Shown piece after piece: positions 52,702 through 61,088 of a DNA stretch of 64,000 nucleotides; within the stretch, counting starts at the first letter, position 1, and each line of letters begins with the position of its first letter. Made by a program: the position numbers and the translations under genes. The stretch is from Devosia sp. RR2S18 (lineage in GTDB: Bacteria > Pseudomonadota > Alphaproteobacteria > Rhizobiales > Devosiaceae): contig NZ_CP126539.1 of NCBI RefSeq assembly GCF_030177755.1, forward strand, positions 1,574,001 through 1,638,000. Direction: 5' to 3'. The notes beneath the pieces are model-generated. The model did no database searches. It was not told the origin of the DNA and saw nothing but the letters and a program-made list of their open reading frames with translations.

Positions 52702-53501
52702 CCGCCGCCTCCGTCCACAAAGCTGCGGACCAGCGATCCGGCGACCAGATACCAGCCGTCCACCAGGACAAAGAAGATCAGCTTGAACGGCAGGGAGATC
52801 ACCACCGGCGGCAGCATCATCATGCCCATGCCCATCAGCACCGAGGCGACCACCATGTCGATGACGACGAAAGGCAAAAAGAGCAAAAAGCCGATCTCGA
52901 AAGCGCGCCGGAGTTCGGAGATCATGAAGGCGGGCACCAGCAATTGGAGCGGCACCGCCTCGGGCTCGGCGGGTATTTCCGCTTCGGTCAGGTCATAAAA
53001 GAGCGCCAGATCCTGCTCACGAACATTGGCCCGCATGAACGCGTGAATGGGACCGGCCGCCTCTTCGAAAGCCTCAGCGAACTCGATCTCGCCCGCGATC
53101 AGTGGGGCGATGCCTTGGTCGTAGCTGGCCTGCAATGTCGGCTGCATTACGAAGAGCGTGAGAAACAGCGCCAGCGAAACCATGACGGAGTTGGGCGGCG
53201 CGGTTTGCAGCCCGATGGCCGTGCGCAACAGCGACAGCACGACCACGATTCTCGTGAAGCTGGTTACCATCACCAGGATGGAGGGGGCCAGCGACAGGAG
53301 CGTGATGAGGCCGATGATCTGCACGGCCCGCTCGGTCAGGGTCGAGTCATCACCGAAATCGATCGAAAGTTCCTGTGCCGAGGCAATCGCGGGCGACAGC
53401 ATCAGCAGCGCAATTGCGGCCAGTCCGGCAAGAGGGAGGCGGCGGCAAAGGCGCGCGAACGTGCCCTTAGCTTCGGTTCGCCTCGTTGTTACCTGCCACA
53501 A
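52698..53501 (-). CDS. fliP: Flagellar export gate protein FliP
   Basis: FliP is a core subunit of the FliPQR export channel. The 267-residue protein has a cleavable signal peptide (about 20-42), then the conserved LVMVTSFTRIVVVLSLLRTAIGLQTAPPNSVMVSLALFLT and the C-terminal FVVIDMVVASVLMGMGMMMLPPVVISLPFKLIFFVLVDGW. The start is probably the TTG at 53501, with GGAAGG about 9 bases upstream, giving a 35-base overlap with fliO. No ATG lies before the mature domain except inside the signal peptide. It overlaps the end of the convergent TPR gene by 4 bases. Confidence 0.92.
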   Translation of the reverse strand: MWQVTTRRTEAKGTFARLCRRLPLAGLAAIALLMLSPAIASAQELSIDFGDDSTLTERAVQIIGLITLLSLAPSILVMVTSFTRIVVVLSLLRTAIGLQTAPPNSVMVSLALFLTLFVMQPTLQASYDQGIAPLIAGEIEFAEAFEEAAGPIHAFMRANVREQDLALFYDLTEAEIPAEPEAVPLQLLVPAFMISELRRAFEIGFLLFLPFVVIDMVVASVLMGMGMMMLPPVVISLPFKLIFFVLVDGWYLVAGSLVRSFVDGGGG

Positions 53502-54078
53502 AATCGGTGCCTTCCGCCCGCCGCTGCGCTTCGTTCTCTTTAGCTGAGTCGGTGTCGAACCGATCGGCTATGTCCGGGTTATCAGCAGTTTCCGTGCCCG
53601 GGCGCAGCAACCCCGTATGGCGCAGGGAACGCGGCCCATTGGCAGCGGGTCCGAACTCGCGCAGCTTCTCGATCGCGGCGGCAGGGGAGGCAGCCGGTTC
53701 GGTCCGAGCCGCCACCGGTTTGCCTGGAGCGGGTTTGCGCGCGGCAACTGTGGGGATGGGGCGGCGGGAGGGTTGCGCAGGAGCCTCGCTTACGGGAATG
53801 CCGGTTTCGACCACAAGGTCGTGTTGGCCGCCGGTGAGGATCAGATGCTCCACATTGTCGCGCCGCACGATCAGCAATTGGCGCTTCTGGTCAATCGGCA
53901 GGCTGTCGATCACCGCCAGCCGCCGGTTCCGCCCACGCGCTACATTGCCCGATGCGTTGAACACAAATTTAAGCAGCCACACACCCAGCACGATCAGCAC
54001 CAGCACCACGCCCAAGGCGAAGAGTGCCGTCAGTACGGAATTGCCCGAACCGCCAAAGAGGCTGGTGATGAACTGCAT
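53467..54078 (-). CDS. fliO: Flagellar protein FliO
   Basis: FliO helps FliP assemble into the export gate. The 203-residue protein has one N-terminal membrane helix (about 14-38), a compact cytoplasmic domain (RGRNRRLAVIDSLPIDQKRQLLIVRRDNVEHLILTGG) and a disordered Pro/Arg-rich tail from about 95 on. The ATG at 54078 has GGGAGCG upstream; an extension to 54171 would add 31 residues that are probably untranslated. It shares a 173-base gap with the divergent flgB. Confidence 0.88.
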   Translation of the reverse strand: MQFITSLFGGSGNSVLTALFALGVVLVLIVLGVWLLKFVFNASGNVARGRNRRLAVIDSLPIDQKRQLLIVRRDNVEHLILTGGQHDLVVETGIPVSEAPAQPSRRPIPTVAARKPAPGKPVAARTEPAASPAAAIEKLREFGPAANGPRSLRHTGLLRPGTETADNPDIADRFDTDSAKENEAQRRAEGTDFVAGNNEANRS

Positions 54079-54181
54079 AGTCGCTCCCGAGTGCCCACCG
54101 CCGACTCTGGTCGGCAGCTTCTGCCTAGTTAGCGGCGGAATGTGCAGAATGCGAGACCAAAACGGCGCCAAGCGGTCGCGG

Positions 54182-54196
54182 TTAACTTCCGGTTAA
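54182..54196. promoter_or_regulatory. CtrA-type box (perfect) between fliO and flgB
   Basis: TTAA-CTTCCGG-TTAA matches TTAA-N7-TTAA exactly. It lies 56-70 bases before the flgB ATG and 104 bases from the fliO start. No sigma-54 pattern with correct spacing was found here. Confidence 0.6.
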
Positions 54197-54251
54197 CCAT
54201 GCAGTGGGCAAGTATTGCCTATCGCATTCCAGCCAGTTGGGGATTCGGCCG

Positions 54252-54659
54252 ATGGGCCTCATGGACATGCCAGTCTTCTCGGCGCTGACGGACAAGATGC
54301 GTTGGCATCAGGCACGCCAGGGCTTGCTAGCCGAGAACGTAGCCAATGCCGAGACGCCCGGCTATCACGGCCGCGATCTCCGGCAATACGCATTCGATCC
54401 CGCGGGTGCGGCATTTTCCAGTGCCTCGGTGAAAACCGTAGCGACCCAGCCCATGCACTTCTCGGTGGGTGGCAGCGGCGAGACCGCTTTTGGCGCTCAG
54501 CGCATGGCCAGTTTCGAGATCACGCCCGAAGGTAACGGGGTGACCCTCGAAGACGAGATGATGAAGGTCACGACCAACCTCATGGACTATCAGGCCGCCA
54601 CTTCCCTCTACCAGAAGTCGGTCAAGATGCTCCGCACCGCGCTCGGTCGGCAGGCTTAG
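54252..54659 (+). CDS. flgB: Proximal rod protein FlgB
   Basis: FlgB starts the rod on the MS ring side. The 135-residue protein has the N-terminal rod motif KMRWHQARQGLLAENVANAETPGYHGRDLR and the C-terminal MMKVTTNLMDYQAATSLYQKSVKMLRTALG. The ATG at 54252 (MGLMDMPVFSALTDKM) has GGGGA upstream; a frame extension to 54204 covers the promoter region. It begins the flgB-flgC-fliE-fliQ-fliR-flhB series behind a perfect CtrA-type box. Confidence 0.93.
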   Translation: MGLMDMPVFSALTDKMRWHQARQGLLAENVANAETPGYHGRDLRQYAFDPAGAAFSSASVKTVATQPMHFSVGGSGETAFGAQRMASFEITPEGNGVTLEDEMMKVTTNLMDYQAATSLYQKSVKMLRTALGRQA

Positions 54660-54671
54660 GAGTAGGAACAC

Positions 54672-55082
54672 ATGGACTTCAACGCTTCACTCAAGATCGC
54701 CGCAACTGGGCTCCACGCCCAGACTGCGCGCATGCGCGTCATCGCCGAGAACCTCGCCAATGCCGACTCGGCCGGCAAAGCGCCGGGCGAGGAGCCTTAT
54801 CGCCGCCGTATCCCTACTTTCGAATCCAGCTTCGATGCGGAAGTCGGCGGCCGGATCGTCGAGGTGGGCAAGCTCGCCTATGACATGGGCGACTTCTCCA
54901 GCCGCTACGAGCCAGGCCACCCGGCCGCGGACGAGAAGGGCTATGTGCAGTATCCCAACGTCAACTCGCTGGTTGAATCAATGGATATGCGTCAGGCCCA
55001 ACGCACCTACGAAGCCAACCTCAACGTCGTCACCGTTACGCGGCAGATGCTCGGGCGCACGCTCGACATCCTGCGCGGCTAA
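54672..55082 (+). CDS. flgC: Proximal rod protein FlgC
   Basis: FlgC is the second rod protein. The 136-residue sequence has SLKIAATGLHAQTARMRVIAENLANADSAG at the N-terminus and YPNVNSLVESMDMRQAQRTYEANLNVVTVTRQM at the C-terminus, both typical. AGGAGTAGG lies just upstream of the ATG. It follows flgB by 12 bases and precedes fliE by 11. Confidence 0.95.
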   Translation: MDFNASLKIAATGLHAQTARMRVIAENLANADSAGKAPGEEPYRRRIPTFESSFDAEVGGRIVEVGKLAYDMGDFSSRYEPGHPAADEKGYVQYPNVNSLVESMDMRQAQRTYEANLNVVTVTRQMLGRTLDILRG

Positions 55083-55093
55083 GGAGCATCGCC

Positions 55094-55426
55094 ATGGCGA
55101 TCAACGCCCCGTTCAACGCTGCCACCGCCGCCTATGGGCAGGTTGGCAAGCTCATCAGCCAGTCGGCGCGCCCGCAGACCGATCTCACCGCGGCGGCGCC
55201 CGCCAGCGGCTCGAGCTTTGCCGACATGCTGGCCAGCCAGGTGCAAGGTATTGTCGATGCAGGCAAGACCAGCGAGGCCATGGCCATGGACATGGTCAAC
55301 GGCAAAGCCAATGTCGTGGACATGGTGACCGCCCTCAGCGAAACCGAGATCGCCATCGAGTCCATGGTGACGGTCCGCGACCGGGTGATCTCGGCTTACG
55401 AAGAGATCATGCGGATGCCGATCTAG
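55094..55426 (+). CDS. fliE: MS-ring/rod junction protein FliE
   Basis: FliE connects the MS ring to the rod and is among the first exported proteins. The 110-residue protein has a disordered N-terminus and the conserved C-terminal half (FADMLASQVQGIVDAGKTSEAMAMDMVNGKANVVDMVTALSETEIAIESMVTVRDRVISAYEEIMRMPI). AAGGAG lies 8 bases before the ATG. It completes the flgB-flgC-fliE group; fliQ follows after 65 bases. Confidence 0.95.
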   Translation: MAINAPFNAATAAYGQVGKLISQSARPQTDLTAAAPASGSSFADMLASQVQGIVDAGKTSEAMAMDMVNGKANVVDMVTALSETEIAIESMVTVRDRVISAYEEIMRMPI

Positions 55427-55491
55427 TCATTACGCTGCCCGCTCGGCGCGTTTGGCTTATGATGGGTTAACGATTCGACGGAAACTCTGCC

Positions 55492-55758
55492 ATGACCGGC
55501 GCCGACGCCCTCGATATTGCCACCGATGGCATCTGGACGCTGATCATCATCTCCTCGCCGATGATGATCGTGGGTCTGCTGGTTGGCGTGGTGATCGCGC
55601 TGTTCCAGGCGCTGACGCAAATCCAGGAACAAACCCTGGTCTTCGTCCCCAAAATTCTGGCGATCTTCATTACGATGCTGCTGACGCTGCCCTTCCTGGG
55701 TGCTACGATGGGTGGCTACATGACGCGCGTAGTAGACATGATCATCGTAGGCGGCTGA
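55492..55758 (+). CDS. fliQ: Flagellar export gate protein FliQ
   Basis: FliQ is an 88-residue inner membrane component of the export channel, with two membrane helices (about 15-40 and 50-75). The conserved stretch MIVGLLVGVVIALFQALTQIQEQTLVFVPK is intact. The 65-base gap before it holds a TTAA half-site but no correctly spaced partner. fliR follows immediately, one base after the stop. Confidence 0.95.
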   Translation: MTGADALDIATDGIWTLIIISSPMMIVGLLVGVVIALFQALTQIQEQTLVFVPKILAIFITMLLTLPFLGATMGGYMTRVVDMIIVGG

Positions 55759-55759
55759 G

Positions 55760-56527
55760 GTGACCATCGGGCTCGACTGGCTGCCCAATACGGCCTTTCT
55801 CTACCTGCTGCTGTTCGCGCGCATTGGCGCCATCCTCATGCTCATGCCGGCGTTGGGCGAGGATTTGATCCCGGTCCGCATGCGGCTCTCCTTTGCACTC
55901 GCCTTCACGCTGGTGGTCTTCCCATTGCTCGCGCCCAGCCTGCCCTCCATGCCGAGCGAGATCATGGCGATCGTGGGCCTGCTGTTTCATGAGCTGGCCA
56001 TCGGCTTGATGCTGGGTGCCATCGTCCGCATTCTATTGATGGCGACACAGGTGGCCGGGGCCATCATCGCGTTCCAGACGGGGCTTTCCATCGCGATGAC
56101 CGCCGATCCGACACAAGCGGGCGTGCAGGGCGCAATCTTCGGCAGCTTTCTCAGCCTGCTCGCCGTGACGCTGATATTTGCGACCGATCTACATCATTTG
56201 GCCCTCGCCGCCACCTATGACAGCTACGCGGTCTTTCCGCTCGACATGCCGCTGATGTTCGATGATGCGGCGCAGCTGGCCATCCGCACCGTTACGCAAG
56301 CCTTCAACCTGGGCATCCAAATGTCGGCGCCCTTTATTGTTTTCGGGCTCGTGTTCAATCTCGGTGCCGGTATCCTCGCGCGGCTCATGCCGGCCATGCA
56401 GGTGTTTTTTGTGCTGATGCCGGCCAACGTCATGGTCGGGCTCGTGCTGTTCGCATTGCTGCTCTCGATGATGATGGGGTGGTATCTCATGGCCTTCGAA
56501 GAGCATTTGACGATGTGGAGGGGCTGA
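55760..56527 (+). CDS. fliR: Flagellar export gate protein FliR
   Basis: FliR (255 residues) completes the FliPQR channel and contacts FlhB. Six or so membrane helices are visible, with the family stretches LFARIGAILMLMPALGEDLIPVRMRLSFALAF and FAFPFIVFGLVF-like APFIVFGLVFNLGAGILARLMPAMQVFFVLMPANV. It starts with GTG directly after fliQ, and flhB follows after one base, so the three genes are translated from one message. Confidence 0.94.
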   Translation: MTIGLDWLPNTAFLYLLLFARIGAILMLMPALGEDLIPVRMRLSFALAFTLVVFPLLAPSLPSMPSEIMAIVGLLFHELAIGLMLGAIVRILLMATQVAGAIIAFQTGLSIAMTADPTQAGVQGAIFGSFLSLLAVTLIFATDLHHLALAATYDSYAVFPLDMPLMFDDAAQLAIRTVTQAFNLGIQMSAPFIVFGLVFNLGAGILARLMPAMQVFFVLMPANVMVGLVLFALLLSMMMGWYLMAFEEHLTMWRG

Positions 56528-56528
56528 G

Positions 56529-57611
56529 ATGTCGGACGAAGCCCCCGATCAAGAAAGCAAAACAGAAGACCCCTCCCAAAAGAAACTCGAGGACGCGCAC
56601 AAGAAAGGTGACGTTGCCAAGAGCCAGGAAGTGGTCACCTGGTTCATGCTCGCCGGCTCGGCTCTCGTCTTTGTCATGATGGCCCCCGCCACCAGCGCTT
56701 CGCTGATGGGCTCGCTTCGCCTCGTCATGGTCAATGCCGACCAGTTCGAGGTAGGTGGCGCCGGATTTCAGTCCTTCTTCAACAATCTGGCGCTGGCGCT
56801 GGTCGGCACCATCCTGGTGCCGCTGCTGATCCTCTCGTTCTGCGCGATCGCTGCCAATCTGCTGCAGCATCGCTTCGTCATGTCGGCCGAGCCGATCACC
56901 CCCAAATTCTCCAAGGTCTCGCCGCTCGCCGGCTTCAAGCGCCTGTTCTCGAGTGAGTCCCTGGTCAATTTCGGTAAGGGCATTCTCAAGATCGCCATTG
57001 TCGGCACAATCTTGGTGCTCGTCGTCTGGCCCGAGCGTGACCGGCTCGACACCATGATGACCGCCGATCCGCTGATCATCCTCGCCGAATTTCAGGAAAT
57101 CGGCCTCAAGATCTTCGGCGCTACGCTCGCCGTGGTGACGCTGATCGCCTTTGCCGATTTCCTTTATGTGCGCCACAAATGGTGGAAGAAGCACATGATG
57201 ACGCTCAAGGAGACTAAGGACGAATACAAGCAGATGGAAGGCGACCCGCATGTGAAGGGCCGCATCCGCCAGCTGCGCCAGGAGCGCTCCCGCAAGCGCA
57301 TGATGGCAGCGGTCCCCGACGCCACGGTGGTCATCACCAACCCCACCCACTTTGCCGTGGCGTTGAAATACGAGCGCGGCATGCCGGCGCCGAAATGTGT
57401 CGCCAAGGGCGCCGACGCCATCGCCTTCCGCATCCGCGAAGTGGCCAAGGAGCACGACGTACCTATCGTCGAGAACCCGCCGCTGGCCCGGGCCCTCTTT
57501 GCCAGCGTCGATGTCGATGAGAGCATCCCGACCGAGCACTTCAAGGCCGTCGCCGAGGTAGTCGGGTTTGTCATGCGGTTGAAGAAGGGCGCCGGCTGGA
57601 AGGCGCGGTAA
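56529..57611 (+). CDS. flhB: Flagellar export switch protein FlhB
   Basis: FlhB controls export specificity by self-cleavage. The 360-residue protein begins with the cytoplasmic ESKTEDPSQKKLEDAHKKGDVAKSQEV, followed by four membrane helices and the cytoplasmic domain. The NPTH cleavage motif is present (VVITNPTHFAVALKYERG, about residues 272-290), so it should undergo the normal switch from hook to filament export. It is the last gene of the flgB-flhB series. A 522-base intergenic region follows. Confidence 0.95.
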   Translation: MSDEAPDQESKTEDPSQKKLEDAHKKGDVAKSQEVVTWFMLAGSALVFVMMAPATSASLMGSLRLVMVNADQFEVGGAGFQSFFNNLALALVGTILVPLLILSFCAIAANLLQHRFVMSAEPITPKFSKVSPLAGFKRLFSSESLVNFGKGILKIAIVGTILVLVVWPERDRLDTMMTADPLIILAEFQEIGLKIFGATLAVVTLIAFADFLYVRHKWWKKHMMTLKETKDEYKQMEGDPHVKGRIRQLRQERSRKRMMAAVPDATVVITNPTHFAVALKYERGMPAPKCVAKGADAIAFRIREVAKEHDVPIVENPPLARALFASVDVDESIPTEHFKAVAEVVGFVMRLKKGAGWKAR

Positions 57612-57633
57612 TGTGCTAATCAGGGCTCCAGCA

Positions 57634-57678
57634 CCCCCACCCTGCCTCCCCCTCCCAGGGGGAGGCGAGGTGGGGGTC
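57634..57678. repeat. Long C-rich/G-rich palindrome after flhB
   Basis: Nested arms ACCCCCACC/GGTGGGGGT and GCCTCCCCCT/AGGGGGAGGC form a near-continuous 19-bp stem with a 3-base loop and small interior bulges. It begins 22 bases after the flhB stop, so it may end that transcript. It looks like a dispersed intergenic palindrome. Confidence 0.65.
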
Positions 57679-57900
57679 TCTACCCCATCTATCCACTTAT
57701 CCCCCTCCCCAAAACCTCAGCTACACTCCCCTCCATTCCCCCGCAGGAGCGGCGCTGCAGCGACCAGACAGGCGGGTGGAACCACGGGACTTCGGGGAGA
57801 TCGCCCCCGGAGTGGGTCCGAGCGGTGTTGGTCGGATATACGCCTTTCCCTGCCTGCTTTGGGGAGACGCAACACCAGCTGGTCCGGCAAATCCCGGCTA

Positions 57901-57960
57901 ACCCCGAGGCGAAGTCGTCTCACCTACTACCAATCCCAAGAGGCGGTTTCGCCTCGGGGT
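57901..57960. repeat. 13-bp perfect inverted repeat with 34-base spacer
   Basis: ACCCCGAGGCGAA (57901-57913) and TTCGCCTCGGGGT (57948-57960) are exact inverted copies. The spacer contains an unpaired pyrimidine-rich stretch. It is 174 bases upstream of cckA. It could be a structured RNA, a protein-binding site or part of a dispersed repeat. Confidence 0.55.
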
Positions 57961-58133
57961 CCGCTCCACTTCGCGCAACCGACGGGACCAAATTTCGGCG
58001 GCGCATCGGCACATCGGCAACAAACCTGGTCCCCCAAGCGTGGAAAAGCCGCTACTGTCTCCCGCCAACGATATTCCTTTGTTAGACCTTTTGCTGCACC
58101 CGATTCGCTCGCACCCACCGGAGCCCACCAGCC

Positions 58134-60701
58134 ATGGCATCGACGCCGCTCGGCGATGACAACTATCCCGATCCGCTCGTCTCCTCCCCACAAGGTGGCG
58201 GCAGCGTGTGGCGCGTGGTGCTGTTAGGTCTCTTCCTGATTGGCCTGTCGGTGGCCTTCTCGCTCTACAGCGATCGAATCCCCCCCGATGCCACCATCGC
58301 CTTTGTCGGCGTCCTGGCGGTGGTGGGCGTCTTTTGCCTGTTCGGCCTGGCAGCTGGCCTGTTTCGCTTTGCCGGGCGCGACGAGCGTCGGACCGTTCCG
58401 CAGGCGGTTGCGGATAGCCTGCCGTTCGGTGCCGTCGTGTCGGACCGGGACGGCAAGATTTCCTATGTGAATGCCCAGTATGGCAGCTTCACCGGCGCCA
58501 TGAACAACGGCGTGCCCGTGGGTGTGCCGCGGCTTTTCGCCGGACAGTCGGACGCGAGCGAAGCCATCTACCGCCTCTCGCGGGCCGCCAAGGACGGTCG
58601 TGGCGCCATCGAGGACATCCGCATCATGGGTGGACTGGGTGGCTCGCAAACCGAAAGCCAAAGGGCTTTCTGGTATCGCGTTGCGGTGCGGCCGCTGCCT
58701 GAGACCGACGACGCCCGCAAGCCGCTGGTGATCTGGAGCGTCGAGGACATTACCCGCGACAAGGAAAACAACGAGAGCGCCTTTCGCGACCTGCAGCGCG
58801 CCATCGACTATCTCGATCATTCGCCCGCCGGCTTCTTTTCAGCCGATGCGCATGGTCACATCCAATATCTCAACTCCACCCTGTCCGATTGGCTGGGCTA
58901 TGACCTGGCCGAGTTCAATGCCGGCCAGCTCCGGCTCTCCGATCTGGTGCGCGGCGATGGCGCGACGCTGCTCATGCGGGGCCGGGGGGATGGCGAGATC
59001 CGGACCGAGATCATCGATATCGACCTCGTGCGCCGCAACGGCACCAGCCTGCCGGTGCGCATGCTGCACCGGGCCGCACGCCTCGCGGATGGTGAACTGG
59101 GTGAAACGCGGACCCTGGTCCTCGATATGTCGAGCGCGCCCGACACAGAAGAAGAATTGCGCGCGGCGGAAGTGCGCTTCTCCCGCTTCTTCAACGATAC
59201 GCCTTTCGCCATCGCGACGCTGGACGGGGAAGGGCGGATCATTCGCACCAACGCCCCCTTTGGTCGCATTTTCCGCTGGGTCGACGAGGAGAAGAGCCTC
59301 GAACTGCAGCCCCTAAGCGATCTGATTGGGGAGGGCAGCCGCGAGCGCTTTGGCCGGGCCATCGCCGATGCCCTCGCCAACCGCTCGGAAGTCGAGCCGG
59401 TCGATGCATTGCTGAGCGGGGAAGGCGACCACGCCGTGCGCCTCTATGTGTCGGCATCCGAGCCGGGCGCCGGCTCGCCTGAGCGCGTTAACGTCTATGC
59501 CCTGGACATGACCGACCAGCGCAAGCTCGAAGCCCAGTTCGCGCAGAGCCAGAAGATGCAGGCCGTGGGCCAGCTCGCCGGCGGTGTGGCGCATGACTTC
59601 AACAATTTGCTGACCGCCATCATCGGATTTTCGGACCTCCTGTTGCTCAAGCACAAGCCGGGCGACCCCTCGTTCAGCGAACTCATGCAGATCAAGCAGA
59701 ACGCCAATCGCGCTGCCGGTCTGACCCGCCAGCTCCTGGCCTTCTCGCGTCGGCAGACCTTGCGCCCGCAAGTGCTGGAGCTGCCGCTGATCGTGGATGA
59801 CCTCACCGTCCTCCTCAAGCGCATGATCGGCGAGAAAAACACGCTGACGGTCGAGCATGGTCGCAACATCTGGCCGGTTCGCGCCGACGTTGTACAACTG
59901 GAGCAGGTGATCATTAATCTGGTGGTCAATGCCCGCGACGCCATGCCCGAGGGCGGATCGATCACCATCCGCACGTCCAATATTGCGCAAGGCGAAGCCG
60001 AGCGCCTGAGCTATGAAGGTATGATCGCGGCCGATTTCGTCCTCATCGAAGTGCAGGACACGGGCACGGGCATGAGCCCCGATGTGCTGCAGAAGATCTT
60101 CGAGCCGTTCTTCACCACCAAGGAATTGGGCAAGGGCACCGGGCTGGGGCTTTCGACCGTCTACGGCATCGTCAAGCAGACCGAGGGCTATATCTACCCA
60201 GAGTCGATGCTTGGCGTTGGCACCACATTCAAGATCTACCTGCCGCGGCATGTTCCTGCTGCCAACGAGATTGCCGCCAAGACTCTGGCAGCGGCGCCGG
60301 TGCGTGATCTCACCGGCCACGAGCGCATACTTTTGGTGGAAGACGAGGAAAGCGTCCGCGCCTTCTCGGCTCGTGCCCTGCGGGCCACCGGATACGAGGT
60401 TTTCGAGGCTGATGGCGGCGATGAGGCGCTGGAAGTTCTCGAGGACATCGAGTTCAAGATCGACCTCATGATTTCGGACGTCGTGATGCCCGAAATGGAT
60501 GGCCCCACTCTGCTCAAACATGTCCGCAAGACGATGCCTGACCTTAAGGTCATCTTTGTCTCGGGCTACGCTGAGGAGAGCGTCCGTCGCGACATCGAGG
60601 ACGACCAAAGCGTCGAATTCCTGCCGAAGCCCTATTCGCTCGACCAGATCAATTCCAAGGTCAAGGAAGTGCTGCAAAAGCTCGAGAAGCGCGGCAATTG
60701 A
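58134..60701 (+). CDS. cckA: Cell-cycle hybrid histidine kinase CckA
   Basis: CckA phosphorylates ChpT and, through it, the master regulator CtrA. The 855-residue protein has two N-terminal membrane helices (about 25-45 and 52-78), PAS-like regions (about 95-210, 220-330 and 340-455), a HisKA domain with H487 in GGVAHDFNNLLTAIIGFSDLL, a HATPase domain (NLVVNARDAMPEGG, GTGLGLSTVYGIV) and a C-terminal receiver with D782 in ISDVVMPEMDG. The last residues (FLPKPYSLDQINSKVKEVL) are typical of CckA. Its place beside the flagellar cluster fits the CtrA-type boxes seen there. Confidence 0.92.
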   Translation: MASTPLGDDNYPDPLVSSPQGGGSVWRVVLLGLFLIGLSVAFSLYSDRIPPDATIAFVGVLAVVGVFCLFGLAAGLFRFAGRDERRTVPQAVADSLPFGAVVSDRDGKISYVNAQYGSFTGAMNNGVPVGVPRLFAGQSDASEAIYRLSRAAKDGRGAIEDIRIMGGLGGSQTESQRAFWYRVAVRPLPETDDARKPLVIWSVEDITRDKENNESAFRDLQRAIDYLDHSPAGFFSADAHGHIQYLNSTLSDWLGYDLAEFNAGQLRLSDLVRGDGATLLMRGRGDGEIRTEIIDIDLVRRNGTSLPVRMLHRAARLADGELGETRTLVLDMSSAPDTEEELRAAEVRFSRFFNDTPFAIATLDGEGRIIRTNAPFGRIFRWVDEEKSLELQPLSDLIGEGSRERFGRAIADALANRSEVEPVDALLSGEGDHAVRLYVSASEPGAGSPERVNVYALDMTDQRKLEAQFAQSQKMQAVGQLAGGVAHDFNNLLTAIIGFSDLLLLKHKPGDPSFSELMQIKQNANRAAGLTRQLLAFSRRQTLRPQVLELPLIVDDLTVLLKRMIGEKNTLTVEHGRNIWPVRADVVQLEQVIINLVVNARDAMPEGGSITIRTSNIAQGEAERLSYEGMIAADFVLIEVQDTGTGMSPDVLQKIFEPFFTTKELGKGTGLGLSTVYGIVKQTEGYIYPESMLGVGTTFKIYLPRHVPAANEIAAKTLAAAPVRDLTGHERILLVEDEESVRAFSARALRATGYEVFEADGGDEALEVLEDIEFKIDLMISDVVMPEMDGPTLLKHVRKTMPDLKVIFVSGYAEESVRRDIEDDQSVEFLPKPYSLDQINSKVKEVLQKLEKRGN

Positions 60702-60703
60702 AC

Positions 60704-61088
60704 ATGATGGGGCAGCCCGGCCCGGGGGAACGCAACGTGCTCGGCGAATCGCTCCAGCCCTGTTCGAGCGATCCGCTGACGGGCTTTTTCCGCACGGGCT
60801 ATTGCGCTGCCGGTCCTGACGAGGCCGCGGTGCATCTGGTTTGCATAGAGGCGACGGCCGAGTTCTTGGCGTTTTCCGCCACGGTCGGGAATGATCTATC
60901 GACACCGCGCCCGGAGATGTCCTTTCCCGGCCTCGTGCCAGAATCGCTGGTGCCTCGTGGCGCAGCGCTGGGCGCAGGCCCACGCAGCCGGTTTGGCACC
61001 GCGCGTTTATCTACGCGCCACCAACCAAGCCGTGCTGGGACTAATTCCGCTCGAGGTGCTCAAGAGCTATGCGCTCGATCTGAACTAA
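60704..61088 (+). pseudogene. DUF2237 gene broken by a frameshift
   Basis: The first frame reads MMGQPGPGERNVLGESLQPCSSDPLTGFFR and continues to FPGLVP. At about 60941 the frame must change to continue with NRWCLVAQRWAQ and end in IPLEVLKSYALDLN at 61088. Joined, the two halves give a DUF2237 protein of normal length (about 125 residues). Two bases missing or one extra would explain the break, and the family pattern PGDRWCL favours two missing. It may be a real pseudogene or a sequencing error. The start overlaps the cckA stop region. Confidence 0.8.

Larger units (their letters stand above)
57612..58133. other. Long intergenic region between flhB and cckA
   Basis: These 522 bases hold no gene I can support. 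Short open frames occur on both strands but lack ribosome sites and protein-like composition. Two palindromic elements are present (57634-57678 and 57901-57960), described separately. No CtrA or sigma-54 pattern was found near cckA. Confidence 0.6.

Noticed and set aside
54079..54251. Sigma-54 promoter between fliO and flgB
   Set aside because: GG and GC pairs occur with 8, 9 or 12 bases between them but none with 10 on either strand.
55450..55475. CtrA-like box upstream of fliQ
   Set aside because: TTAT-GATGGG-TTAA has a 6-base spacer and a mismatch. The only correctly spaced alternative has two mismatches.
57613..58227. A 204-codon forward frame spanning the flhB-cckA gap
   Set aside because: The composition is Ser/Pro/Arg-rich, it has no ribosome site and it overlaps the cckA start in another frame.
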